A DNA stretch of 64,000 bases from an uncultured Bacteroidales bacterium (GTDB lineage Bacteria > Bacteroidota > Bacteroidia > Bacteroidales > UBA932), in assembly GCA_900316795.1 (NCBI GenBank), contig ONEF01000014.1:1-64000 (forward strand), in the 5' to 3' direction. Shown here piece after piece: positions 8,030-16,602 of the stretch; position 1 is the stretch's first letter; each line of letters opens with the position of its first letter. The translations under genes were made by a program, and so were the position numbers. Under the pieces are notes generated by a model, which had not been told where the DNA came from, did no database searches, and worked only from the letters and a program-made list of their open reading frames with translations.

Positions 8030-9482
8030 TTTTCTTCAGTAAAACTACATTTTCAACATGCTGTGTATGCGGGAACATGTCAACCGGCTGGACTTTGAGA
8101 ATACTGTAGTCTCTGCAAAGGATTTCCAAGTCTCTGGCCTGGCTTGCCGGATTGCAGCTCACATATACGATGCGGTTAGGGGAGGCGTTCAGAATCACTT
8201 GGGCTACAGAAGGATGGATGCCGGCTCTTGGAGGGTCTAGCACAACTATGTCTGGTTTACCGTGCTTTTTGATGAAGCTGTCGTCAAGTACATCTTTCAT
8301 GTCTCCGGCAAAGAATTCTGCATTGTCTATTTTGTTGTCTTCTGCATTGGTCCTGGCATCTGCCACCGCTTCCTCAACATATTCTATCCCAAATACTTTT
8401 CCGGCTTTGCGTGCAAGGAAAAGGGCAATTGTCCCTGTTCCTGTGTATAGGTCATAGAGTATTTCGTCTCCCTTGAGATCGGCAAAATCCCTTACAACAG
8501 AATAGAGCCTGTATGCTTGCAGTGAGTTTGTCTGGTAGAAAGATTTTGGTCCGATGCGGAATGTCAAATCTTCCATTTTCTCCAGAAGATACTCGTTGCC
8601 AACGATATGGTAGATTGGGCATCCATCGTAGCTGTCGTTGGCTTTGTTGTTGACGGTAAGGTAGGCGGAAGTGATTTGAGGAAATTCCTGACAGATGGCC
8701 TTGATCATTTCTTCAGCGTCTTTCATCTGCTTTTTTGAAGGTTTTTCGCCGACACGGCAAGCACCGATTACCAGATTTATACCGAATTCTCCTTCCTCTG
8801 TGGAGCGGATGACAAGATTCCGAAGAAAACCTGTGTGGTTATACAGGTCGAAAAATCCCAGATGATGCTCAACGGCATATTGCCTGGCATATTGCCTTAT
8901 AGCGTTGGATGGCTCTTTCTGAAGCCGACATTCCTTGATATCCAGCACTTTGCTGAACATTCCGGGAATGTGGAAGCCGAACCCCAGGAGTTCTTCTTCT
9001 GAAAAGTTTTTTTCCGTACCGTCTGGATTGAAGCGTTCTTCCTTGAAGAGCCAGCGTTTGTCAGAAAATGTGAACTCCAGCTTGTTGCGGTAGTCAACGA
9101 TGCGTTCCGAACCAATGATGGGGGAGATAGGGGGGAGAGTCAGGTGCCCGATTCTGGTAAGCTGGTCTATGACTTGCTGCTGCTTGAATTCCAGTTGCTT
9201 GTCATAGGGCAAAGCCTGCCAGGTACAGCCTCCGCACACTCCGTAATGCGGGCAGAATGGTTTCTGGCGGATCGGGGACTCTTTTACCATCCTGACAGGG
9301 TTACCTTGCATAAACCCTTTGCGAGAACGTGTTATCTGGACATCTACCACGTCTCCGGGAACGCATTTTGGTACGAAAAGCACCTTGCCGTCTATGTGAG
9401 CAAGGCCATTGCCTTCTGCGGCAACGGCCTCAATACTCACATTTTCGATTACGATTCTTTCTTTGTTTCTTTTTCTGCTCAT
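8022..9482 (-). CDS. rlmD: 23S rRNA (uracil-5-)-methyltransferase, RlmD/RumA family
   Basis: The enzyme uses SAM to make 5-methyluridine in rRNA. An N-terminal TRAM domain (about 8-65) precedes the Fe-S cysteine cluster PFCPHYGVCGGC, with a further Cys in IKECRL; the SAM-binding part contains YDLYTGTGTIALFLA, VLDPPRAG and the catalytic VSCNPASQARDL. I place the start at MSRKRNKE (9482), one base clear of the upstream stop; an ATG at 9503 is also in frame. Bacteroidota encode several TrmA-family paralogues, so the exact target uridine is not certain. Its place ahead of glycan genes looks like simple operon packing. Confidence 0.92.
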   Translation of the reverse strand: MSRKRNKERIVIENVSIEAVAAEGNGLAHIDGKVLFVPKCVPGDVVDVQITRSRKGFMQGNPVRMVKESPIRQKPFCPHYGVCGGCTWQALPYDKQLEFKQQQVIDQLTRIGHLTLPPISPIIGSERIVDYRNKLEFTFSDKRWLFKEERFNPDGTEKNFSEEELLGFGFHIPGMFSKVLDIKECRLQKEPSNAIRQYARQYAVEHHLGFFDLYNHTGFLRNLVIRSTEEGEFGINLVIGACRVGEKPSKKQMKDAEEMIKAICQEFPQITSAYLTVNNKANDSYDGCPIYHIVGNEYLLEKMEDLTFRIGPKSFYQTNSLQAYRLYSVVRDFADLKGDEILYDLYTGTGTIALFLARKAGKVFGIEYVEEAVADARTNAEDNKIDNAEFFAGDMKDVLDDSFIKKHGKPDIVVLDPPRAGIHPSVAQVILNASPNRIVYVSCNPASQARDLEILCRDYSILKVQPVDMFPHTQHVENVVLLKKND

Positions 9483-9483
9483 C

Positions 9484-10119
9484 TTACTTCTTGAAAGCGG
9501 CAATGAGCTCCTTGTTGCTGTAAGCGTCTGCTCCGTAGCAAGTTTTCAGATAAGCAAGGCCGATCTTGTAATCTTCCTCGGTAAAGGAATCAGTTGCCTC
9601 CTTGGCTACGACAACATCATATCCGAGGCAGAAAGCGTCTGCAGATGTGTGCCTTACGCACATGTGTGCATGCAGGCCGGTCATGATGACGGTCTTTACG
9701 CCGAGCTCTTTGAGAAGGATGTCCAGATCTGTCTGGAAGAAACCGCTGTAGCGTCTCTTTGGAACTACATAGTCCTTTTCGCAGAGATTAAGTTCAGGTA
9801 TAACCTCGGCACCCTTGGTTCCCTTGATAGCGTGGTCGCCCCAGATAGTAAGTTCACGGTCGATTCCTTTCAGGTGGCAGTCGTTGCAGAAGATTACAGG
9901 AACGCCGGCCTTGCGGGCAGCATCCAGGAGTTTTGCAGTTGCCGGAACAATTGCGCGTCCTCTGTCGCATCCCAGAGCCCCGGTCACAAAATCGTTGAGC
10001 ATATCCACAACAAGGATAGCCGGTTTGTTCAGAACGAGTTTCTGAACGTTTGCTTTCTTGGCTGCAACTTTCTTTGGAGCGGCCTTTTTAGCAGAAACTT
10101 TAGCAGTAGTCTTTGCCAT
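9484..10119 (-). CDS. isochorismatase/nicotinamidase-family hydrolase with histone H1-like tail
   Basis: The cysteine hydrolase core begins at about residue 28 and keeps the triad Asp39 (ILVVDMLNDF), Lys121 (VVPKRRYSGF) and Cys154 (TGLHAHMCVRHTSADAF), with Asp80, His82 and His96 placed like the metal ligands of nicotinamidase. The family hydrolyses nicotinamide, isochorismate or related amides and ethers. Residues 1-26 are an Ala/Lys/Pro tail (KKAAPKKVAAKKA) like the tails of bacterial histone H1-like proteins. The tail is in frame and starts at the only good ATG. The substrate is unknown; nicotinamidase is the most natural guess. It is first in the run leading to rlmD and the glycan genes. 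Confidence 0.87.
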   Translation of the reverse strand: MAKTTAKVSAKKAAPKKVAAKKANVQKLVLNKPAILVVDMLNDFVTGALGCDRGRAIVPATAKLLDAARKAGVPVIFCNDCHLKGIDRELTIWGDHAIKGTKGAEVIPELNLCEKDYVVPKRRYSGFFQTDLDILLKELGVKTVIMTGLHAHMCVRHTSADAFCLGYDVVVAKEATDSFTEEDYKIGLAYLKTCYGADAYSNKELIAAFKK

Positions 10120-10279
10120 TTCAAGTAGTGTTTATAAAGTTTGTAAAAAAGTGATTTTCAAATTCAGGTTAAAAGTAATCAAAATCGGCGGAATAATCTC
10201 AAAACGCGTGCCAATAACTTTCAAAAAGAATTTTAGATATTTGTCATACAATTTATATTATGTTAAATAGTATTCGCTC
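10120..10279. other. 160-base A+T-rich spacer
   Basis: This gap between two minus-strand genes should carry the promoter of the isochorismatase-like gene, but no exact TAnnTTTG box was found close to its start. No hairpin followed by a T-run was seen. Confidence 0.5.
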
Positions 10280-11632
10280 TCAGCGAAGCACAACCACCAC
10301 AGAATCCGCTTCCGCCCTGCTTTTAATGTAGTTATTGATTTTGGCAAGGTCTTCAGCGCTCAGCGTTGCGGAATTGTCTGACATCACTATCTGGGCGGAA
10401 ACATATCTTGAAATATCGTTTGTGTCTGAACCGCTCTCAATCGAAGGGAAAATGCTCAGCGATTTGATTCCGGGATAAAAACTCTGAATTTCTCCGATGA
10501 TCTGTTTGGTAAGTGTTTCATATTTCGTGAACCCTGAGAGTTTGCCCTTCAGTTCATTGATTTCAGCGTTTTGATGGCTCAGGGTTGAAGTGAGCTCGTC
10601 CTTTGTAGCGGTAATGCTTGAGAGCGTGTTGTTGAGATTGATGATGCTGTCCGAGAGATTGCCCTGGATCACGTTCAGTGTGTATCCTGCCATTCCGTAT
10701 GCAGGCAGTTTAAGATTCAGGTCGTTTATGTCTTTCTGTGGAATTTCCTTACCCACCGCCGCTACAGTCAGAACTTTATTGGAGCGGTCAGCTTTCTGTG
10801 AGATGATCTGGGTGCCGCTGAAATTCATCTCGTGGCTGACGAATCTTCTCAGCGACGAATCGAATATGCTCTCGCTTATTATGTTGACTGTCATTATGAC
10901 TGCGGGTACCATGGTTATGATTACGATTGCGATGATATATCTGCGTACGTTCCTGGATGCCTTGTCTTCCAAGTCTGCCTTCCGGCGGAATTTCATGGCT
11001 CTGACCCCTATGAAGGTCGCCAGGGCTATGAACACTGTGTTTATGAAATAAAGGTAGAAAGCACCGAGGAAGTACTTCAGGCTCAGGCTGGCTATTCCGA
11101 AACCTGCAGTGCAGAGAGGTGGCATCAGGGCTGTGGCTATAGCAACTCCAGGGAGGATGTTCCCCCTATCCTTCGCTCCCAGGGCCACTATTCCGGCAGC
11201 TCCGCCGCACAAGGCGATAAGCACGTCGTAAATAGTTGGAGATGTTCTTGCCAGCAGCTCGCTCTGAGCTCCCCGGTAAGGTGTTACGGCAAAGTAAACG
11301 GCTGCTGTAGCGAGACTTATCAGTGTGGCTACAATATAATTTTTGAGACTTTTCTTGAAAAGCTCAAAGTCGTTGGTACCCACGGCATAACCCATCCCTA
11401 TTATAGGACCCATCAGCGGTGAGATAAGCATCGCACCTATTATAACTGCCGTGGAGTTGATGTTAAGTCCCAGGGATGCAATCAATATGGCGAAAACCAG
11501 AACCCAGAGGTTGGGCCCGATGAATGAAATGCCGTCGTTTATCCGTTTTTCGACATCACTCTTGCTGGTCAGGAAACCTTTCACTGAAAAGTATTTCTGC
11601 ACCTCCCCCCAGATATTGGACCTCTTTTCCAT
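10280..11632 (-). CDS. DUF389-family membrane protein
   Basis: The 450-residue protein starts with a short soluble part (1-35), then has about six membrane segments (40-260) with ISPLMGPIIGMGYAVG, GAAGIVALGAKDRGNILPGVAIATALMPPLCTAGFGIA, the core signature of the DUF389/TIGR00341 family. After a linker it has a large polar C-terminal domain (about 265-450) with a likely coiled segment near 330-360. The family's role is not established. It is transcribed divergently from rarA and stands as a single gene followed by an A+T-rich gap. Confidence 0.9.
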   Translation of the reverse strand: MEKRSNIWGEVQKYFSVKGFLTSKSDVEKRINDGISFIGPNLWVLVFAILIASLGLNINSTAVIIGAMLISPLMGPIIGMGYAVGTNDFELFKKSLKNYIVATLISLATAAVYFAVTPYRGAQSELLARTSPTIYDVLIALCGGAAGIVALGAKDRGNILPGVAIATALMPPLCTAGFGIASLSLKYFLGAFYLYFINTVFIALATFIGVRAMKFRRKADLEDKASRNVRRYIIAIVIITMVPAVIMTVNIISESIFDSSLRRFVSHEMNFSGTQIISQKADRSNKVLTVAAVGKEIPQKDINDLNLKLPAYGMAGYTLNVIQGNLSDSIINLNNTLSSITATKDELTSTLSHQNAEINELKGKLSGFTKYETLTKQIIGEIQSFYPGIKSLSIFPSIESGSDTNDISRYVSAQIVMSDNSATLSAEDLAKINNYIKSRAEADSVVVVLR

Positions 11633-11714
11633 AAGATGTTTTCAGATAAACATTGACTCTGTAAAGATAATAATATTTATCAGCCATTGTTGTTTTCCGT
11701 AGAAGAGGATTTGT

Positions 11715-11722
11715 TAAATTTG
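11715..11722 (+). promoter_or_regulatory. -7 promoter element TAAATTTG for rarA
   Basis: TAAATTTG matches the Bacteroidota -7 consensus and ends 22 bases before the rarA ATG at 11745. Confidence 0.65.
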
Positions 11723-11744
11723 CAAGGTTGTAAAGAAGTCTGAT

Positions 11745-13031
11745 ATGAATGTGGAAGTGAAGATACCGCTGGCTGAGCGTATAAGGCCGGTTTCCCTGGA
11801 CGAGTATGTGGGACAGGAGCATCTTGTCGGCAAGGGAAGTGTTCTGCGCAACATGATTGAGAGCGGAAACCTTTCTTCTTTCATTCTTTGGGGGCCTCCG
11901 GGTGTGGGCAAGACCACTCTGGCCAATATCATTTCCAAGCAGCTTGACCGCAATTTCTTTACCCTGTCAGCAGTGAGTTCCGGAGTAAAGGATGTAAGGG
12001 AAGTCATTGCAAAGGCCAAGGACAAGAACCTTTTCAACCCCAAGACCCCTATCCTTTTCATCGATGAAATACACCGGTTCAACAAAGGCCAGCAGGATGC
12101 TTTGCTCGGAGCCGTTGAAGACGGGACTATCATCCTCATAGGCGCGACAACCGAGAACCCCTCATTTGAAGTCATAAGTCCGCTGCTTTCACGATGCCAG
12201 GTCTTTGTGCTGAAAGAACTTGGCGCAAAGGACTTGGATACTCTTCTTTCAAGGGCGATGGAAAAGGATTCCTACCTGAGGAACCGCAAGATTTCCCTCG
12301 AAGAAAAAGACGCTCTTTTCCGTTACAGCGGAGGAGATGCCAGAAAGCTTCTGAATGTCCTTGAGATAGTAGTTACAAGCATTCCGGAGGGAGAACCGGT
12401 TGTCATAACAAACGAGTTGGTTAAGAGCCGTTTGCAAGAGAATATGGCCTTGTATGACAAGAACGGCGAACAGCATTACGATATAATATCCGCTTTTATC
12501 AAGAGTATGCGTGGCTCTGATCCAAATGCCGCGGTATATTGGCTGGCCAGGATGATCAAAGGCGGGGAAGATCCCCTTTTCATAGCAAGGCGGATGGTGA
12601 TTCTGGCTGCCGAAGACATCGGACTGGCCAATCCAAATGCACTTTTGCTGGCACAGTCAACCTTTGCCGCTGTCCAGCAGATCGGGATGCCTGAAGGCCG
12701 TATCCCTCTTTCGGAATGTGCCGTATATCTGGCCACCAGCCCCAAGAGCAATTCTGCATATATGGCTATAGATGCAGCTCTTTCTCTGGTAGAGCAGCAG
12801 GGAGACCTTTCAGTGCCTCTTCATCTGAGAAATGCCCCTACCCGTCTTATGAAGGAGCTCGGTTACCATCAAGGATATAAATATGCCCACGATTATGAAG
12901 GGAATTTCACCGATCTGGAATTCCTTCCTGAGGAAGTTTCGGGCAGCAGGCTCTACAATCCTGCTGAAAACAAGATAGAACAGGAGATACGCCGGAGGCT
13001 GAAAATCCTATGGGACAAGTACAAATACTGA
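11745..13031 (+). CDS. rarA: replication-associated recombination protein RarA (MgsA) AAA+ ATPase
   Basis: RarA acts at stalled replication forks. The 428 residues contain the AAA+ core with Walker A GPPGVGKTT (50-58), Walker B ILFIDEIHRFNKGQQDALL (about 104), sensor 1 IGATTENPSFEV and the arginine-finger region SPLLSRCQVF, then the family-specific C-terminal tetramerisation domain with LARMIKGGEDPLFIARRMV and the end FLPEEVSG. Length and all motifs are normal. It has its own promoter box and a strong terminator at 13046. Confidence 0.96.
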   Translation: MNVEVKIPLAERIRPVSLDEYVGQEHLVGKGSVLRNMIESGNLSSFILWGPPGVGKTTLANIISKQLDRNFFTLSAVSSGVKDVREVIAKAKDKNLFNPKTPILFIDEIHRFNKGQQDALLGAVEDGTIILIGATTENPSFEVISPLLSRCQVFVLKELGAKDLDTLLSRAMEKDSYLRNRKISLEEKDALFRYSGGDARKLLNVLEIVVTSIPEGEPVVITNELVKSRLQENMALYDKNGEQHYDIISAFIKSMRGSDPNAAVYWLARMIKGGEDPLFIARRMVILAAEDIGLANPNALLLAQSTFAAVQQIGMPEGRIPLSECAVYLATSPKSNSAYMAIDAALSLVEQQGDLSVPLHLRNAPTRLMKELGYHQGYKYAHDYEGNFTDLEFLPEEVSGSRLYNPAENKIEQEIRRRLKILWDKYKY

Positions 13032-13045
13032 TTTGAAACAATATG

Positions 13046-13078
13046 ATGCTGAAGTTGGATAATACTTCAGCATTTTTT
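13046..13078 (+). terminator. intrinsic terminator of rarA
   Basis: ATGCTGAAG at 13046-13054 pairs with CTTCAGCAT at 13065-13073 over a 10-base loop, followed directly by TTTTTT. It ends two bases before the kdsA promoter box. Confidence 0.85.
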
Positions 13079-13079
13079 A

Positions 13080-13087
13080 TACATTTG
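13080..13087 (+). promoter_or_regulatory. -7 promoter element TACATTTG for kdsA
   Basis: TACATTTG fits TAnnTTTG and ends only four bases before the first kdsA ATG, so the transcript would begin at or near the start codon. Confidence 0.6.
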
Positions 13088-13091
13088 CAAG

Positions 13092-13922
13092 ATGGAAAAA
13101 ATGGAACTGCTTACAGATTATAACAACGGGATGTTTTTCCTTATGGCCGGTCCTTGCGTTATAGAAGGCGAGGAAATAACCTGGTCTATCGCGGAGAAAC
13201 TTAAGGAGCTGACGCAGAAGCACAAGGTACCTTTCATTTTCAAAGCTTCCTACAAGAAGGCTAACCGTTCCAAGATAACTTCATTCACCGGTATCGGAGA
13301 CAGAGAGGGTCTTTCTTTGCTGAGGGATATCAGAAAGAAACTGTCGATACCTGTTGTCACCGATATCCACAGTGTGCAGGAGGCGGAGCTTGCCGCATCT
13401 TACGATATTGACATATTGCAGATTCCGGCATTCCTTTGCCGCCAGACTGAACTTCTCCAGGCTGCTGCTGCAACCGGAAAGTGGGTGAATATCAAGAAAG
13501 GACAGTTCCTTTCCCCTGAGGCTATGGTGTTTGCGATGCAGAAAGTGAAGGATTCCGGGAATGATAACGTGATGCTGACAGAAAGAGGCAGCCAGTTCGG
13601 GTATTCAGACCTGGTTGTGGATTTCCGTTCGATACCCAAGATGCAGAAATTCGGGTGCCCTGTAGTGATGGATGTCACCCACTCTCTCCAGAAGCCGAAC
13701 CAGATGTCCGGAGTTACAGGTGGAGAGCCGGAGCTTATCCCGTACATTGCAAGGGCCGCGTTGGCTGTAGGCGCAGACGGACTTTTCATGGAAACCCATC
13801 CGGACCCTGCAAATGCAAAGAGCGATGGAGCCAATATGCTAAATCTCAGTCTTATGGATAATTTGCTAGCGCAGCTTGTCCAGCTGAGGAAAACTGTTAA
13901 CGGATTTAACGTGATTAAATAA
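13092..13922 (+). CDS. kdsA: 2-dehydro-3-deoxyphosphooctonate aldolase (KDO-8-phosphate synthase)
   Basis: KdsA condenses phosphoenolpyruvate with arabinose-5-phosphate to give KDO-8-phosphate for lipopolysaccharide. The 276-residue TIM barrel shows FFLMAGPCVIE, FKASYKKANRSK, PVVTDIHS, IPAFLCRQTELL, KKGQFLSP, TERGSQFGY, VMDVTHSLQKP and METHPDPANAKSDGANM. The Cys in AGPC (about residue 22) is the residue that marks metal-dependent KdsA enzymes. A second ATG at codon 4 (13101) is possible given how close the promoter box is. It is the first gene of a run with the NagB/PIG-L fusion and CBM9-like protein; the phosphatase of the next step (kdsC) is at 34.1 kb. Confidence 0.96.
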   Translation: MEKMELLTDYNNGMFFLMAGPCVIEGEEITWSIAEKLKELTQKHKVPFIFKASYKKANRSKITSFTGIGDREGLSLLRDIRKKLSIPVVTDIHSVQEAELAASYDIDILQIPAFLCRQTELLQAAAATGKWVNIKKGQFLSPEAMVFAMQKVKDSGNDNVMLTERGSQFGYSDLVVDFRSIPKMQKFGCPVVMDVTHSLQKPNQMSGVTGGEPELIPYIARAALAVGADGLFMETHPDPANAKSDGANMLNLSLMDNLLAQLVQLRKTVNGFNVIK

Positions 13923-13930
13923 TACTCAAA

Positions 13931-15829
13931 ATGTTTTTGACATCTGATTTTTCCAAAAGGTATGAAAAACTGCCGGTAAAGATTTTCGGCGAACAGAAAG
14001 AAGCCTCAAAAGTGATTGTGAGAGATGTTATACTCCAGTCAAAGAAGAAGGCTGCGGAAGGAAAGAAACTTGTTTTGGCTTTGGCCGCTTCGTCAGCCTG
14101 CCTCCAGGTTTACGACGACTTTATCGCCGCTGTAAAGGAAAAGAAGCTGAGCTTCAAGAATATAGATATATTCGGAATGGATGACTACTATCCTCTGGAC
14201 AAGAACGAGCTCCAGAGCCATTACCGCTTCCTGAAGGAATGTCTGATAGATGAAATCGATATTCCGGCAAAGAATGTCCACTACATAGACAGCAGCAAGC
14301 GCAGCGACATGGAAGACTACTGCGTCAAGTTTGAGAAGGACATAGAAAAGGCCGGCGGACTTGATATGGTGATTACCGGCAACATGGCCATGAACGAGCC
14401 TGGTTCTCCTTACAATTCAAGGACAAGGAAGATAAACCTCAATTATACTACCAGGGTTTCTGCCGCCAGCGAGTTCTTCGGTGTTGACGACGTTCCTTAT
14501 TACGCAATAACGATGGGTATTGCAACTATTCTGGAAGCCAGGAAGATATATTATCTGGCATGGGGCGAGGGAAGTGCGCCTAAGATCAAGAAAATCGTGG
14601 AGGGAGAAGTTACCAAGATGGTTCCTGCATCCTATCTCCAGGAACACGGCAACGCCCACATTATGATAGACAAGGCTGCTTCCTTCAATCTGACAAGAGT
14701 GGAAACTCCTTGGCTGACAGACAAGGTTGAGTGGACTCCTTACCTTATCCGCAAGTCTGTTTTCTGGCTTTGCAAGAAGCTTGACAAGCCTATCCTCAAG
14801 CTTACGGACAGAGACTACAACGACAACGGAATGAGTGACCTGGTTACTGAAAAAGGACCTGCCAGCCAGATCAACATAAAGGTTTTCAACGATCTCCAGC
14901 ATATAATCAGCGGGTGGCCGGGCGGAAAACCTAACACAGACGATTCTACCCGTCCAGAAAGGGCGCTTCCATATCCTAAGAGAGTCGTGGTGTTCTCCCC
15001 TCATCCTGATGACGATGTTATTTCCATGGGCGGAACTCTGGCTCGTCTTGCGGAGCACGGCCACGACATCCATGTCGCTTACCAGACCAGCGGAAACATT
15101 GCAGTGTTTGACCACGACGTTATCCGTTACCTGGACTTCATCCGTGAGAGCGCAGACATCTTCAATATAGATTCAGCTGAGGCAAAGAAGCTTTTCCTGG
15201 ATATAGAGCAGCAGCTCAAGAAAAAGCATCCGGGGCAGGCAGACCCTCTGATTGTCAGAAGGATCAAGACATACATAAGGCGTGGTGAAGCCCGTAGCGC
15301 CTGCCGTTACCTCGGAATTCCTGACGACCACGTAAACTTCCTCTCACTCCCGTTCTACGAGACAGGAGGCGTGAAGAAGAAACCGCTCGGAAGAAAGGAT
15401 ATTGACATCGTGAAGAAACTCCTCCAGCGCATCAAGCCTCACCAGATTTTTGCCGCTGGAGACCTGTCCGATCCTCATGGAACCCATAGGGTATGCTTCC
15501 AGGCTGTCATTCAGGCATGTGAAGAGCTTAAGGACGAGCCTTGGTTCAAGGATTGCCGCCTTTGGATGTACAGAGGCGCTTGGCAGGAATGGGATGTCGC
15601 TGAGGCAGAAATGGCAGTTCCGCTCAGCCCTGAGGAAGTAAAGATCAAGAGAAGCGCCATTTTCCGTCACCAGTCTCAGAAAGACTATCCTCTGTTCCCA
15701 GGTTCAGACGCCCGCGAGTTCTGGCTTAGGGCCGAGGAGAGGAACCATAACACGGCTGTCATCTTTGACAAGCTCGGAATGGCTGAATATCAGGCTATAG
15801 AACTCTTCGTTAAATACAAATTCCAATGA
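13931..15829 (+). CDS. NagB-like sugar-phosphate isomerase domain fused to PIG-L/LmbE deacetylase
   Basis: Residues 1-330 resemble glucosamine-6-phosphate deaminase: IDIFGMDDYY near 80 and NEPGSPYNSRTRKINLN at 155-171. Residues 350-632 are a PIG-L/LmbE zinc deacetylase with VVVFSPHPDDDVISMGG (352-368) and DPHGTHR, which provide metal ligands. The predicted role is handling of N-acetylglucosamine-type sugars, by deacetylation and perhaps deamination. The NagB active site is abnormal: where NagB has an Asp-Gly-His motif before FNEP, this protein has ITGNMAMNEP (148-157), so Asp and His are absent and the loop is short. The fused family is common in Bacteroidota. Eight bases separate it from kdsA; it overlaps the next start by four bases. 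Confidence 0.9.
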   Translation: MFLTSDFSKRYEKLPVKIFGEQKEASKVIVRDVILQSKKKAAEGKKLVLALAASSACLQVYDDFIAAVKEKKLSFKNIDIFGMDDYYPLDKNELQSHYRFLKECLIDEIDIPAKNVHYIDSSKRSDMEDYCVKFEKDIEKAGGLDMVITGNMAMNEPGSPYNSRTRKINLNYTTRVSAASEFFGVDDVPYYAITMGIATILEARKIYYLAWGEGSAPKIKKIVEGEVTKMVPASYLQEHGNAHIMIDKAASFNLTRVETPWLTDKVEWTPYLIRKSVFWLCKKLDKPILKLTDRDYNDNGMSDLVTEKGPASQINIKVFNDLQHIISGWPGGKPNTDDSTRPERALPYPKRVVVFSPHPDDDVISMGGTLARLAEHGHDIHVAYQTSGNIAVFDHDVIRYLDFIRESADIFNIDSAEAKKLFLDIEQQLKKKHPGQADPLIVRRIKTYIRRGEARSACRYLGIPDDHVNFLSLPFYETGGVKKKPLGRKDIDIVKKLLQRIKPHQIFAAGDLSDPHGTHRVCFQAVIQACEELKDEPWFKDCRLWMYRGAWQEWDVAEAEMAVPLSPEEVKIKRSAIFRHQSQKDYPLFPGSDAREFWLRAEERNHNTAVIFDKLGMAEYQAIELFVKYKFQ

Positions 15830-16599
15830 AAGGAACCGGATTGTTAAAGTATCCTGTCCTGCTCTGCTTGCTGCTGGGCTGGGCAGGATTTTCTGCATCA
15901 GGACAAAAAGTTCGCAAGATGGAAAAAGTCAAGACTGCCAAAGTGGCTCACGTGGTTTTCAGCAGCAGTGTTCCGGACATGGCTGAAATCGAGTCCAAGT
16001 TCTCTTCGCTGAAGTCAAACAGCGTGGATGTTGTCAACTGGCCGGACAGGAACGGCTCGTACTCTCCGGAGGCATCGTTCAAGATCATGTATTCCGACAC
16101 CGACCTCTACATCCGTTATCAGGTCAAAGAAACCGAGATACGTTCCACTTTCGGAGCTGATTCAGGTTCAAGGCCTTGGACCGACGACTGCATGGAGCTC
16201 TTCATAGCTCCGGTCAATGAGACGGGAGTTTACTTCAACATAGAGATGAACTGCACCGGTCACGGCATAGTAGGATATGGAGACTCAAAGAAAGACCGCG
16301 GACATTTTGAAAAGGAAAGGATGGACCGTATCAGGCGTTTTTCCACTTTGGGTTCAGAGGCTTTCGGAGACAGGTTGTCAGAAAAGCCGGTAAGCTGGTC
16401 CATGATCATAGTCATTCCTCTTGACCTGATACTTCAGGGAAGGAGCGTGTCCAGCATCATGGGTACAACCGTGCGTGGAAATGTTTTCAAGTGCGGTGAT
16501 GAGATGAAAAACAGACATTACCTCACCTGGAACCCTGTGGGAACTCCAAAACCTGATTACCACCGTCCTGAATTCTTCGGATATTTCCAATTCGAGTAG
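15826..16599 (+). CDS. secreted CBM9-like carbohydrate-binding protein
   Basis: A signal peptide (about 1-25, ending SASGQ) precedes a beta-sandwich domain with YSDTDLYIRYQVKE, GSRPWTDDCMELFIAP, YFNIEMNCTGHG and a closing NPVGTPKPDYHRPEFFG, the pattern of family 9 carbohydrate-binding-like proteins in Bacteroidota. It is probably periplasmic. The start codon overlaps the stop of the NagB/PIG-L gene (ATGA), suggesting coupled translation and a shared role in sugar use. It contains no obvious catalytic domain. Confidence 0.85.
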   Translation: MKGTGLLKYPVLLCLLLGWAGFSASGQKVRKMEKVKTAKVAHVVFSSSVPDMAEIESKFSSLKSNSVDVVNWPDRNGSYSPEASFKIMYSDTDLYIRYQVKETEIRSTFGADSGSRPWTDDCMELFIAPVNETGVYFNIEMNCTGHGIVGYGDSKKDRGHFEKERMDRIRRFSTLGSEAFGDRLSEKPVSWSMIIVIPLDLILQGRSVSSIMGTTVRGNVFKCGDEMKNRHYLTWNPVGTPKPDYHRPEFFGYFQFE

Positions 16600-16602
16600 T
16601 TC

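Noticed and set aside
14417-15115. 232-residue minus-strand open frame
   Set aside because: It is antisense to the NagB/PIG-L fusion and resembles no protein.
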